Numbered from the stretch's first letter, positions 51,566-61,506 are shown. The stretch: 64,000 nucleotides of DNA from Sulfurospirillum sp. UBA2217 (GCA_002328495.1 DCUJ01000004.1:221206-285205), one strand, 5' to 3'. Notes: generated by a model not told the origin, from the letters alone. Numbers and translations: made by a program.

Positions 51566-53446
51566 GTGTGGGCAGACAATGAGACAACAGAAGATTTTTT
51601 AAATTATGAAATACACTGCAATCTAATAAAAGAGTATGTAACAAATTCTGACTTACTACCTTTGACAATTGGAGTTTTTGGAGATTGGGGAAGCGGTAAG
51701 TCAAGTATTATGAGAATGCTTGAAAAAAAGCTAAGAAATGATGATAAGGTTTTAACAATTTATTTTAATAGTTGGTTATTTGAGGGTTATGAAGATGCAA
51801 AAATTTCATTGCTTGAAAATATACTACTAGAATTATCAAAGAAAGAAAACTTAACAGATGTTGGGAAAAAGAAACTTTTAGAATTATTATCAAGAGTTGA
51901 TTATATGAAACTGGCAACTGACGGTATAAAAAAATATGGTAAAAACATCATTGATATATTTTCTACAGGAGGAGTCTTTACAGCCTTAGAGGCTGGCTAT
52001 AGTATGATAACAAATGATACTATTGAAGAAATAACAAAAGATGGTTTTAATAATTTTGATAAATATATAAAACAAGAGCAAGATAATACTACAAAAAATT
52101 CTATTAAGACTTTTAGAAGAGATTTTGAAGAGCTAATAAGTGCTACAGATTACGATAGTGTTGTGATTTTTGTAGATGATTTAGATAGATGTATGCCTGA
52201 AAGAGTGATAGACACTCTTGAAGCTATCAAACTATTTTTGTCAGTTTCAAATACTGCATTTGTGATTGGAGCGGATGAAAGAATTATAAAACATTCAATT
52301 TCTATGCACCTACAACTTCATACATTCAATAACAATTCAGAATATCTACAAAATACACAACAAATAGTGACTGATTATATTGAAAAACTTATCCAAATTC
52401 CATACAGAATACCAAAACTTTCACCATCAGAAATTGAGAGTTATAATAATTTGCTATTCAGTAATAGTTTTTTAAATAAAGATGATTTTGAAAAAATATA
52501 TGAAGATTATTTAGCTTTTAGAAGAAGTGACTTTTATTCTGCATATTCAATAGGGCAAATAAAAGACATAGTAAATTTAAATGAAAAAATTGAATTAAAT
52601 AATTTGCTTAATTTGTCCCATTTTATGAGTCAAATGATTACAAATGTACTAAAGGGTAATCCAAGGCAAACAAAAAGATTTTTAAATACTTTTATTTTGC
52701 GAGCAAAATTAGCCAAAATAGCAAATTTAAATATTGATGAGTTCATATTAATAAAATTAATGCTATTGGAATATTTTGATACTAAGCTATTTAAGAAGTT
52801 GAATGATTTACAATCAAATAACGATGGATTTATAAAAGAAATAAAATTGCTAGAATCTATTTATATTGATGGACGAGAAAATAAAATTGCGGATGAATTA
52901 AAAGATTGGCAGACAGAGCAAATACAAAAATGGATAAAAATAGAACCTCGAATAGGAGAAGAAGATTTAAGAGATTATTTTTGGTTAGCTAGAGATAAAA
53001 CAGAATCTACACTATCGAATTCACACATGTTAAGCCATCATATTCAAAAAATATTTAAAGGTCTTGTTTCTGAAAATAAATCTATTCAAAGAGTTAACCT
53101 TGAAGCAAGTAAAGGACTTGATGTAGAAGAGTTAAATGAATTAATTGGTCAATTTGAAAAAAACATTAGTTACTTAGATGATATAAAACAACATTTAAAA
53201 GCGTTGTTTGAACTAATTTTTGAATTAAATGCGTTCATTTACTATCAAAAATTATTAGAAATTATGGAAGGCATACCATATGGAAAAATTCAAAGTTCTG
53301 CTTTTATTGCGGATAGATTAGAAACCATAAAAATGAATGAAAGAAGCTTAATAAAAGAAGTAAATATACTTTTAGGCAATTACGCAAAACAAGATAAAGG
53401 TACATTAAAAAATGCATCATTGCAATCTTTAAAGAAGGAAATTTAA
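51566..53446 (+). CDS. qatA: QatA: KAP-family P-loop NTPase of the Qat anti-phage system
   Basis: 626 residues, GTG start behind AAAGGA. GVFGDWGSGKSSIMRML (about residue 38) is the Walker A and VVIFVDDLDRCMPERV (about 198) the Walker B with the KAP DDLDR signature. A long helical C-terminal part follows. The gene order KAP ATPase, unknown, QueC-like, TatD-like is that of the QatABCD defence system, which protects against phage by an unresolved mechanism. Codon use is much more AT-rich than in the neighbours, which points to transfer. qatB starts at the base after its stop. Confidence 0.9.
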   Translation: MWADNETTEDFLNYEIHCNLIKEYVTNSDLLPLTIGVFGDWGSGKSSIMRMLEKKLRNDDKVLTIYFNSWLFEGYEDAKISLLENILLELSKKENLTDVGKKKLLELLSRVDYMKLATDGIKKYGKNIIDIFSTGGVFTALEAGYSMITNDTIEEITKDGFNNFDKYIKQEQDNTTKNSIKTFRRDFEELISATDYDSVVIFVDDLDRCMPERVIDTLEAIKLFLSVSNTAFVIGADERIIKHSISMHLQLHTFNNNSEYLQNTQQIVTDYIEKLIQIPYRIPKLSPSEIESYNNLLFSNSFLNKDDFEKIYEDYLAFRRSDFYSAYSIGQIKDIVNLNEKIELNNLLNLSHFMSQMITNVLKGNPRQTKRFLNTFILRAKLAKIANLNIDEFILIKLMLLEYFDTKLFKKLNDLQSNNDGFIKEIKLLESIYIDGRENKIADELKDWQTEQIQKWIKIEPRIGEEDLRDYFWLARDKTESTLSNSHMLSHHIQKIFKGLVSENKSIQRVNLEASKGLDVEELNELIGQFEKNISYLDDIKQHLKALFELIFELNAFIYYQKLLEIMEGIPYGKIQSSAFIADRLETIKMNERSLIKEVNILLGNYAKQDKGTLKNASLQSLKKEI

Positions 53447-54196
53447 ATGGGAACATCTAAAGGTTATTTGCCACCACAAAAACAAGGAAGTCCTTGGCAT
53501 TCGTTAAATATTCAACTTGGAAAATTACATAATAAGCCAGAAAAAATAAATTTAGTACTCAGTAAATTTATTAAATCAATAGGTGGAGCGAAAGCTTTTT
53601 CTTCGTCTAATAGTTCAAGTTCTGGTGGTGGTACCTTTAAATCATCGGCTGCAAGGAAAACAGCACAAAAGCTAGGAAGTTTCTTTAGTGATGCAAATCG
53701 TGTTGGGTTTAAAGAAGCGTTAAAATCAAGAGGTATTGAATTTGAAGGAAAGACACTTGGTGAAATTAAAGAAGTTTTGATAGATTATTTTATTGAAACT
53801 TCAATTGATGCTGACACATATGCTGCTTCAAAAGCCATATCAAATATTATGGATGAACTTTTTGAAGGAATTGAGTCTGAAGAGAAACTGGAAGATTGTT
53901 TTACACATTTGATTACATCAAAAAATAAAAAAATTATAATGTGTGGTTTTTATGAGAATTATATTTGTGAACTCTTTGCAAGAATAATTTTTGAAAAAAG
54001 AAGCGAACACTCTGGGTTAGATGATGCAAGTGAAATTTTAGAAAATGCGCGAGATGCTATTAGAGCTAAAGTTGAGAAATTTCAATGTAATCATAAGCTA
54101 GAAGAAATTGATTTTAATGGAGAGGGCGGTAAGGATTTTGTTCAAGGCATATTAAATGAAGTATTAGAAATTATGGAGGATGATATAAATGTTTAA
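53447..54196 (+). CDS. qatB: QatB: Qat system component of unknown function
   Basis: 249 residues. The start MGTSKGYLPPQKQGSPWHSL and a Ser/Gly-rich stretch (about 47-62) are typical of QatB. The C-terminal ~150 are helical and acidic. No enzyme motif is visible. Identification rests on position between the KAP ATPase and the QueC-like gene and on the N-terminal pattern. It overlaps qatC by eight bases. Confidence 0.85.
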   Translation: MGTSKGYLPPQKQGSPWHSLNIQLGKLHNKPEKINLVLSKFIKSIGGAKAFSSSNSSSSGGGTFKSSAARKTAQKLGSFFSDANRVGFKEALKSRGIEFEGKTLGEIKEVLIDYFIETSIDADTYAASKAISNIMDELFEGIESEEKLEDCFTHLITSKNKKIIMCGFYENYICELFARIIFEKRSEHSGLDDASEILENARDAIRAKVEKFQCNHKLEEIDFNGEGGKDFVQGILNEVLEIMEDDINV

Positions 54197-55508
54197 TGTA
54201 AAAATTACACTTAAAAAAGAGAGAAGGGACAATTTATTAGACATTGTACTCAAGGTAAATAATGGTCAATATGGAACTACATTAAAAATATATCCACATA
54301 AATGTTTTGAAGAATTTATTTTGATGCCAACACCTTCAAGCTTAGATATATTGTATTTTACAAGTATTATTTATGCCATTGATAAGCTTATTCCTAGAAA
54401 AGAATCTGATGATAATTGGAGTCGTGATATCCAAGTCACTATACCTGTAAGCAATAGCGTTTTATGGGAATTGGCAAAAGAAGATTTACAAGATGGATTA
54501 AATTTTTTAACTAGCGATAATTGGAATATATCTTTTTCTCAATTGTCAAGAAAATACTTTAAACGAGAAAAAGATATTTTAGCAATTAATGCGAATATAG
54601 AACACATATGTCTTTTTTCTGGCGGATTAGATTCCCTCGCTGGAGCGATAGATTTAATACATAACAATGATAATGTATTGTTGGTTTCTCATACAGATGG
54701 ACATGCCGCAAATTATCAACACCAAGATGGTTTAATTAATAAAATAAAAGATGAGTACAAGTCAAAAAACAACATTAAGCATTCTTACATAAAAGTAGAA
54801 GCAGATACTTTTGAAGATTCAACAAGAGGGCGTTCAATATTATTTCATGGGTTAGCAATATTTCATGCAATGAATTTTGGCATTAATAAAATAATTGCTC
54901 CAGAGAATGGGGTTATTAGTATCAATATACCATTGAATCCGTCGAGAAGTTGTTCAAATAGTACTAAAACAATGCATCCTTATTTTATACAAAAAATTCA
55001 AGATGCATTATATAAATTAAATATTTTTATAGAAATCAAGAATCCTTACCTTCTTAAAACAAAAGGTGAAATGTTAGTTCAAAATGAAAACAAAAATCTC
55101 ATTAGTCAACTTGCGAATCTTACAATTTCATGTTCCCATGCTACATTAAGAATGAATTGGTTTAGAACAGATAATAATAATTGTGGATATTGTATTCCTT
55201 GCACTATTAGAAGAGCCGCAATTCATAAATTAGATTCTATATTAGATGATGGATTAGAATATGGTTATGATATTGGAAAAAATGAGATAAGTTTTAATAC
55301 TCAAAATGAAACGAAGTTAGACATATTAGCTTTATCATATTTTTTAAATCAGAAACTAAATTTAGAACAACTAAAAAGAGAAATAAAGCTAATAGCAAAA
55401 ATTGAAAACATAGATGGTATAGCGGATATGCTATATAGAGGATATGAAGAAATAAGAGAATATCTTAATGAAAAAGGTGATGAAAATATAAAAAGGTTAC
55501 TTCATTGA
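54189..55508 (+). CDS. qatC: QatC: QueC-like ATP-pyrophosphatase of the Qat system
   Basis: 439 residues. LFSGGLDSLAGA (about residue 143) is the PP-loop that binds ATP in QueC, which makes the 7-deazaguanine precursor preQ0. A zinc site CGYCIPC with an upstream Cys (ISCSHATL) is kept in the C-terminal part. An extra N-terminal ~135 residues are not found in housekeeping QueC. It may modify a base or protein in the defence response. It overlaps qatB by eight bases and shares one base with qatD. Confidence 0.9.
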   Translation: MFNVKITLKKERRDNLLDIVLKVNNGQYGTTLKIYPHKCFEEFILMPTPSSLDILYFTSIIYAIDKLIPRKESDDNWSRDIQVTIPVSNSVLWELAKEDLQDGLNFLTSDNWNISFSQLSRKYFKREKDILAINANIEHICLFSGGLDSLAGAIDLIHNNDNVLLVSHTDGHAANYQHQDGLINKIKDEYKSKNNIKHSYIKVEADTFEDSTRGRSILFHGLAIFHAMNFGINKIIAPENGVISINIPLNPSRSCSNSTKTMHPYFIQKIQDALYKLNIFIEIKNPYLLKTKGEMLVQNENKNLISQLANLTISCSHATLRMNWFRTDNNNCGYCIPCTIRRAAIHKLDSILDDGLEYGYDIGKNEISFNTQNETKLDILALSYFLNQKLNLEQLKREIKLIAKIENIDGIADMLYRGYEEIREYLNEKGDENIKRLLH

Positions 55509-56260
55509 TGAACGAATTAATAGATACCCATTGTCATATTGATTTTTTTAAAAATGCAGGGAATATAGCACTCGAATGTGAAAAGAGAAAAGTACATACA
55601 ATATATGTTACTACATTACCATCCCACTTTGATGAATCTTTTAAGTATGTGAGATCATTGAAATATATTCACCCATCACTTGGATTTCATTGTTTAGAGA
55701 GTGATTATAACTTAGAAAAAGAGAAAAAGTTATTTTTAAAACATGTTAACAATACAAAATTTATCGGTGAAATAGGACTTGATTTTTCAAAAAGAGCTAT
55801 AAAATCAAAAGATGAACAAATAGAACTTTTTGAATTTGTTTTAAAGAACATAAATACCAAAGAGAGTATTTTAAATATTCACAGTTCTAGTGCAGAAGAT
55901 GAAGTACTTAAAATGTTAGTGCAGTACGATGTAAAAAAAGCGATTTTTCATTGGTACAGTGGAAAGATTGGAACATTAGATAGAATCTTAGAACGTGGTT
56001 ACTATTTTTCAATCAATGAGGCTATGTGTAAAAGTAAGAAAGGGCAAAATATTATAACAAAACTACCAAGAAATAGGGTTTTGGTTGAAACCGATGCTCC
56101 TTTTATTGAAGATGTATTGCCATATGAAAATTTTAATGTATATTATTATTTGAGTGAACTATGGAAGATGAAAATAGATGATGTGTTTAGTATGATTTTC
56201 AATAATTTTGTCAGTTTGCAAAATCATAAATTAGATTTATTTAATTATACAGACAGTTGA
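55508..56260 (+). CDS. qatD: QatD: TatD-like metal-dependent nuclease of the Qat system
   Basis: 250 residues from the ATG at 55508, which shares a base with the qatC stop (TGATG). All TatD metal-site residues are visible: HxH in DTHCHID, Glu in GEIGLDF, His in LNIHSSS, His in FHWYSG and Asp in VETDAPF. TatD enzymes are 3'-5' nucleases; in Qat the protein is required for defence. It ends the four-gene unit, and a new promoter follows. Confidence 0.9.
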   Translation: MNELIDTHCHIDFFKNAGNIALECEKRKVHTIYVTTLPSHFDESFKYVRSLKYIHPSLGFHCLESDYNLEKEKKLFLKHVNNTKFIGEIGLDFSKRAIKSKDEQIELFEFVLKNINTKESILNIHSSSAEDEVLKMLVQYDVKKAIFHWYSGKIGTLDRILERGYYFSINEAMCKSKKGQNIITKLPRNRVLVETDAPFIEDVLPYENFNVYYYLSELWKMKIDDVFSMIFNNFVSLQNHKLDLFNYTDS

Positions 56261-56291
56261 TATTCTAACCACCTCGTAATAAAATTTTAAC

Positions 56292-56297
56292 TATAAT
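56292..56297 (+). promoter_or_regulatory. -10 box of the type III R-M operon
   Basis: TATAAT preceded by AAC, 25 bases before the mod ATG at 56322, in the 61-base gap after qatD. It separates the R-M operon from qat. Confidence 0.6.
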
Positions 56298-56321
56298 ATT
56301 TCCTTTATACAAAGGTGTGAA

Positions 56322-58184
56322 ATGATAGAAATCAAGCCAAATGCGATAGATGAACAACCCATAAACGAAGTCAATTATAAAAAACTCAAAGCACTTTTCC
56401 CTCATGCGGTGAGTGTTGATGAGGAGGGGCGGTATGTTATCGACCCGCAGAAGTTGCAGATGAGTTTAGACCCCTCAAAGGCGAACATCAAAGAGGATGG
56501 GTATGGGCTTAATTGGGTGGGGAAGAAGGAGGCGTATCATCATGCGTTTTCTAAGAATTATAAAGTGCTCAAACCGCTCAACGATGCAAACTCCAAAAAC
56601 TGGGAGACCACGGGTAATGTGCTCATCAAGGGTGACAACCTTGATGCGTTGAAAATTCTCCGTCATAACTATTTTGAAGCCATCAAAATGATCTACATCG
56701 ACCCGCCTTACAATACCAAAAATGACGGTTTTGTCTATAACGACAACTTTACATGTAACACCGAAGAGACCCTTGAGGCGCTGGGTTACGACAAAGAGTA
56801 CATCGACTACATACAAAACATACAAGGTGCAAAAACGCACAGCGGATGGCTTTCGTTTATGTACCCACGGCTTTTGCTTGCTCGTGATTTGCTCAAAGAG
56901 GACGGGGTTATCTTTATCTCCATCGATGATAATGAAGTAGCGCAACTGAGACTGCTTTGTGATGAGGTTTTTGGGGAAGATAATTTTGTGGAACAGTTGA
57001 TTTGGAAACGACGAGCTACTGCGCCTAACGATAGAATTATTGGTAAAAATCATGAGTATATTTTAATATATGCTAAGCATATTGAACAAGAAAAACTATT
57101 CCTTCAAGCAAGAAATAACGAGCTTAATTCTAGGTTTTCAAATCCTGACAATGATTCACGAGGAGTATGGGTCGCTTCAGATTTAAGTGCAAATGGCAAA
57201 GGTGGTAGATTAACGGAATCATGTATCTTTGATATAGTAAATCCAATAACTCAAGAGAAATATTCTCCGCCTAAAAATAAATGTTGGCTCTATAATGAAG
57301 AAAAAATAAATTTACTTATTAAAGAAGGTCGAATAAGTTTTCGTAAAAAGACAGGAACTCCGTTCCTAAAAAGATATTTGTCTGAGGTTAGGCAGGGTGC
57401 AACACTCGCAACCATTCTTGATAGTCACGGTTTTTCTCAAGATTCTGCAAAAGAACTGAAAGAGCTATTTGGAAATGATTTTTTTGATTTCCCCAAACCT
57501 TTAAAGCTTATGAGAACATTAGCAACTGTTGGATTAGATAAAAACGACCTTATCCTAGACTTCTTCGCAGGAAGCGGCACCACGGCTCATGCGGTGATGG
57601 ATTTGAATGCAACTGACGGCGGCAATCGCAAGTTTATCCTTGTGCAGTGGGCAGAGCAAACGCCAGAAAAAAGTGAAGCACGCAAGGCGGGGTATGAGAG
57701 TATTTTTGACATTACGTGTGAGCGCATCAAACGTGCAGGAGAGAAAATCATCAGCGGTGATTTGACGAAGCAAGAACTTGACATCGGTTTTCGTAGCTTT
57801 GAAGTCGTCGAAGATGCCAAACAGTGCATCTACCAAAAATCCCTCGAAGAGATGACGCAAGAGGATTTGCTAGCCTTTACATGTAAGGATTTTATAGACG
57901 CAAACGAAGAGGTGCTCTACAACCTTTTAGTCGCCGAAGCACTGCCTCTGAGTGCCAAGATAGAAGTGCTTGTGGCAGACAAACTTTACTTGTGTGAAAA
58001 TGTCGCCTTTGTGCTTTGTGACCTGCCAACAGACGAGCTCATCGCACAGCTTAAAAGCAAAAAAGCGTGTGAGTATGTTACGGTCTATTCGCCCAACATC
58101 GCCGATGACACTTTTAGCCTAGAACTTGAAGGCGCACTTTCAAGCATGGGGATCAAGAGCGATAAGTTAAGATTTAGGGGTTAG
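56322..58184 (+). CDS. mod: Type III restriction-modification methyltransferase (Mod)
   Basis: 620 residues. DPPYNTKNDGF (about 127) is the catalytic motif IV and FFAGSGTTAHAV (about 411) the SAM-binding motif I; this beta-class order is that of type III Mod, an adenine-N6 methylase. The central part (about bases 56990-57540) is clearly more AT-rich than the two ends and corresponds to the target recognition domain, so the gene is a mosaic. Palindromes at 56748-56759 and 57876-57887 lie only in the conserved ends. The recognition site cannot be read from the sequence. No simple repeat for phase variation was seen. Confidence 0.93.
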   Translation: MIEIKPNAIDEQPINEVNYKKLKALFPHAVSVDEEGRYVIDPQKLQMSLDPSKANIKEDGYGLNWVGKKEAYHHAFSKNYKVLKPLNDANSKNWETTGNVLIKGDNLDALKILRHNYFEAIKMIYIDPPYNTKNDGFVYNDNFTCNTEETLEALGYDKEYIDYIQNIQGAKTHSGWLSFMYPRLLLARDLLKEDGVIFISIDDNEVAQLRLLCDEVFGEDNFVEQLIWKRRATAPNDRIIGKNHEYILIYAKHIEQEKLFLQARNNELNSRFSNPDNDSRGVWVASDLSANGKGGRLTESCIFDIVNPITQEKYSPPKNKCWLYNEEKINLLIKEGRISFRKKTGTPFLKRYLSEVRQGATLATILDSHGFSQDSAKELKELFGNDFFDFPKPLKLMRTLATVGLDKNDLILDFFAGSGTTAHAVMDLNATDGGNRKFILVQWAEQTPEKSEARKAGYESIFDITCERIKRAGEKIISGDLTKQELDIGFRSFEVVEDAKQCIYQKSLEEMTQEDLLAFTCKDFIDANEEVLYNLLVAEALPLSAKIEVLVADKLYLCENVAFVLCDLPTDELIAQLKSKKACEYVTVYSPNIADDTFSLELEGALSSMGIKSDKLRFRG

Positions 58185-58186
58185 GC

Positions 58187-58513
58187 GTGAGGGAGAGTTC
58201 AAATATCATCATTTATTCAAGTGAAGACGGCTCTACCAAACTTGATGTAAAACTTCAAAATGAAACCCTGTGGCTGTCTCAAAAACAGCTTTGTGAACTT
58301 TTTGGAAAGTCAAAATCAACTATTAGCGGACATATTACAAGCATCTTTGAAGATGAAGAGTTACAGAGAAATTCAGTTGTTCGGAATTACCGAACAACTA
58401 CACAACATGGTGCTATAGAGGGGAAAATGCAAACAACCGATGTAAAATATTATAACCTTGATATGATAATTGCTCTTGAAGATGTTGCAAAAATGCTAAA
58501 AGAGAAAAAATAA
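58187..58513 (+). pseudogene. Shortened RhuM-family protein between mod and res
   Basis: 108 residues, GTG start two bases after the mod stop; the stop overlaps the res start as TAATG. The first ~95 match the start of RhuM proteins (IIIYSSEDGSTKLDVKLQNE, WLSQKQLCELFGKSKSTISGH, VKYYNLDMII). The family is usually about 330 residues. The piece after NLDMI (ALEDVAKMLKEKK) looks like the very end of a RhuM protein, so an internal in-frame deletion is likely. The precise coupling to res suggests it is still translated, perhaps only to carry ribosomes into res. Confidence 0.75.
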
Positions 58514-61449
58514 TGCTAAAGATTAAATTTGACCGACTGGATTACCAAGAAAAAGCGGTTGGTAGCATCAGCGGTGTGTTTGAAAATGTTCTCTTTACGC
58601 CCAATGAAAACCGTAAAAGCAACCCATGGTTTGATGTGCAAGCCCATCGGAGCATTTTAGAGAAAAATATCCACGCCATCAGAGAAAAAAACGGCGTTAG
58701 CATCGGCGAAGTGGGCATCAAAGATGAGCTGAACATCGACACGCTGATGGAGACGGGAACGGGAAAAACCTTTACTTTTTTGGAGACTATCTACAAGCTC
58801 AACCATGACTACGGACTGTGCAAGTTCATCATTTTAGTACCCTCAAATCCTATCCGCCAAGGCACGCTTAAAAATATCGCTATTACCAAAGAGTTTTTCC
58901 TCAAAGCGTATGGCAAACACATTTCGACTTACAATTACAATGAAAAAACCATTTTGAACTACATCAACGCCAGTGACCAAAACATCTGCGTGCTGGTCTC
59001 CACCTACCAGTCGTTTAACAAAGCGAAAAATACCATCAACAAACGAAGCATCGAAAAGAGCCTTATCGGACGAGCTAAAAGTTACATGGAGGCGGTGGCA
59101 GAGCTACGACCTGTTGTTATCATCGACGAACCACACCGTTTTGAGGGGAAGCAGACAGCGGAGTATCTGGCAAAGTTTAAGCCACTTTTTACGCTACGCT
59201 TTGGCGCAACCTTTAAAGATGATGTTTATAAAAACCTTGTCTATACACTTGATAGCGTCGATGCGTTTAGTCGTGGACTGGTTAAAGCCATCACCGTCGA
59301 TACCGTGGGCAATGAACATGTGGACAACCACACCATCGCACTTACCAAAGTCAGTGGAAGCACGCAAAAAGAGTATGAAGCCACCATCGAATACAAAGAC
59401 ATCAGCTCAAAAACCAAGAGCATCACGCTTTGTCATGGCGACAATTTGGGTGAAAAAACAGGCATAGCGTATCTGGGCGGTTATGTGGTGGAAAAAATCA
59501 CGAAAAGTGAAGTGGTGTTTACCAATGAAATCACCTTGCCTTTGGGGCAAAATGAGAGTTACGGACTTCTTTTAGATGCGATGCAACGCATTATCGTCGA
59601 TACGGCTATCAAAAACCATTTTGAAAGGGAAGAAGAGCTTTTTAAGCTGGGCATCAAGTCGTTGTGTCTGTTCTTCATCGACGGGGTCGATAAGTACAAA
59701 AAAGATGACGGAAGCGATGGAGAACTTGCCAAGCTTTTTGAAAAACTCTATGCCAAAAACCTTGAAGGAGTACTCTCCAAAGAGCTAGACGATGGGTATA
59801 GAGCGTACTTGTTGCGCACCCAAGAGACGCTTGGGGCATTGCACGATGGGTATTTTGCGAAGTCTAAAAATCTCAAAGATGAAGAAAACGCCATCGACCT
59901 CATTTTGAACAAAAAAGAGGAGCTTTTGAGCTTTGAGACCCCTTTGCGGTTTATCTTTTCACAGTGGGCATTGCAAGAAGGTTGGGACAATCCCAATGTG
60001 ATGACTTTGGCAAAACTAGCACCCAGTAACTCCAAAATCTCTAAACTTCAACAAATCGGACGAGGGCTTAGACTTGCGGTAAATCAAGAAGGAGAGCGCA
60101 TCACCCAAGAGCATGAACGTTTTGAGTTTGTCAATGAACTCTTTGTCGTCGTTCCTTCCACTGAGGAGAACTTTGTCACCTCTATCCAAAACGAAATCAG
60201 CGAGCATAGCATCAAGCATGTTTCACGGGTGTTCAACGCTGAAATCATGATGGAAAATAAGATAGCCACGAATGCTTTTACCGCAGTAGCATTGCTAACA
60301 AAACTTCAAGAACAGCAATTTATCACGCTTGATGAGGAGGGAAACGGTGAAATCATACTCTCAAAAGAAGCGTACAACGCCCAAGCCAAAACCCTAGAAT
60401 CTTTACATGTAAAGGGGTGTGACAACGCTAAACTCAAAGAGTATTTTGATGGCTTTTTCAAAACCACGAGTAGGGTGAAACAAAAAGAGAGTGACCCTCA
60501 AAAAAATAAAATCAAAATCCATCACGAGAATTTTAAAAAGTTTCAAAATCTCTGGAACACACTCAACCACGATGCGGTCGTAAAATACGACATCGATAGC
60601 GCAGAGCTCATCAAAAGTGCGGTGGAGAAAATCGATAGTGCTTTTGCTATTAACGGACAAGACATCATCATCAAGCGTGATAAAAACATCGAAAACCAAG
60701 CCAAACACGACAGCCAAACACAAAGCGTGGAAGTCAAAACGCACGCTATTTTTACGATTTATGAGTTTATCAAAGCGCTTTCCAATAAAACAAAACTGAG
60801 TTTTCAGACCATCGCCAGTGTGCTTGGTCGTATCAAAAAAGAGAAATTTGCACTCATCGCAAAAAATGAAAATGTCGCCCTTCAAAAGCTAGAAGAACAG
60901 CTCATCAGCGCCATCTACGACACCATCATCAATAAAATCTCTTATGACATCAAAGAGATTACAACAAAAAATACCTCTTTTACCGATAAAAAAGGCAATC
61001 TCAAAGCGTACCTAGATGAGGGAAGTTTGGGTAGGGAGCGTCATCGCATCACCAAAAAAAGCATCAAAGACAAATCCATCTACGACGAAGAGTTTATGGA
61101 AATCGACAGTGAAATCGAGGGCGTGACAATCGAAGAGTCTGATGATAAAAGAGTCGTGGTGTTTGGAAAATTACCACGGGTCAATATTCCCACCGCACAC
61201 GGCAGAAGCTATAATCCAGACTTTGGCTATGTCATCGAAGAAGACGGAGAGAAGGAGCTTTATTTTATCGTGGAGACCAAAGGGCACGACACTTTTGAAT
61301 CCATCGGCAAAAGAGAGCAACTTCAAATCAAAAGTGCTGAGGCGTTTTTCAAAGCTTTGCAAGAAAAAGGCATCAATGTCAGGTATGAAACCAAACTCAA
61401 CAGCCCTCAGTTGTCTCAGATGATAAGCGATATACTCAAAGCAAATTGA
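58513..61449 (+). CDS. res: Type III restriction enzyme (Res)
   Basis: 978 residues, full length. METGTGKTFTFLE (about 77) is Walker A, VVIIDEPHRFEG (about 202) the DExx box and QIGRGLRLAVN (about 516) helicase motif VI. The C-terminal nuclease has PDFGYV followed by FIVETKG (the PD-ExK pattern). Together with Mod it cuts DNA after ATP-driven sliding from unmethylated sites. A palindrome at 60402-60413 is read as LHVK. A hairpin follows at 61476-61506. Confidence 0.94.
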   Translation: MLKIKFDRLDYQEKAVGSISGVFENVLFTPNENRKSNPWFDVQAHRSILEKNIHAIREKNGVSIGEVGIKDELNIDTLMETGTGKTFTFLETIYKLNHDYGLCKFIILVPSNPIRQGTLKNIAITKEFFLKAYGKHISTYNYNEKTILNYINASDQNICVLVSTYQSFNKAKNTINKRSIEKSLIGRAKSYMEAVAELRPVVIIDEPHRFEGKQTAEYLAKFKPLFTLRFGATFKDDVYKNLVYTLDSVDAFSRGLVKAITVDTVGNEHVDNHTIALTKVSGSTQKEYEATIEYKDISSKTKSITLCHGDNLGEKTGIAYLGGYVVEKITKSEVVFTNEITLPLGQNESYGLLLDAMQRIIVDTAIKNHFEREEELFKLGIKSLCLFFIDGVDKYKKDDGSDGELAKLFEKLYAKNLEGVLSKELDDGYRAYLLRTQETLGALHDGYFAKSKNLKDEENAIDLILNKKEELLSFETPLRFIFSQWALQEGWDNPNVMTLAKLAPSNSKISKLQQIGRGLRLAVNQEGERITQEHERFEFVNELFVVVPSTEENFVTSIQNEISEHSIKHVSRVFNAEIMMENKIATNAFTAVALLTKLQEQQFITLDEEGNGEIILSKEAYNAQAKTLESLHVKGCDNAKLKEYFDGFFKTTSRVKQKESDPQKNKIKIHHENFKKFQNLWNTLNHDAVVKYDIDSAELIKSAVEKIDSAFAINGQDIIIKRDKNIENQAKHDSQTQSVEVKTHAIFTIYEFIKALSNKTKLSFQTIASVLGRIKKEKFALIAKNENVALQKLEEQLISAIYDTIINKISYDIKEITTKNTSFTDKKGNLKAYLDEGSLGRERHRITKKSIKDKSIYDEEFMEIDSEIEGVTIEESDDKRVVVFGKLPRVNIPTAHGRSYNPDFGYVIEEDGEKELYFIVETKGHDTFESIGKREQLQIKSAEAFFKALQEKGINVRYETKLNSPQLSQMISDILKAN

Positions 61450-61475
61450 ACATCTTAATTTTAAAACAACCCAAA

Positions 61476-61506
61476 AAGCGGTACAATAGCTAAGAATTTA
61501 CCGCTT
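61476..61506 (+). other. Hairpin with embedded -10 box upstream of pabA
   Basis: AAGCGGTA (61476-61483) pairs with TACCGCTT (61499-61506) over 15 bases. The -10 box TACAAT (61482-61487) lies in its left arm and loop, and a palindrome follows at 61504-61515. It could end res transcription or affect the pabA promoter. Confidence 0.5.
61482..61487 (+). promoter_or_regulatory. -10 box of pabA
   Basis: TACAAT in the context GCGGTACAATAGC, 60 bases before the pabA ATG. No clear -35 box. Confidence 0.45.
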
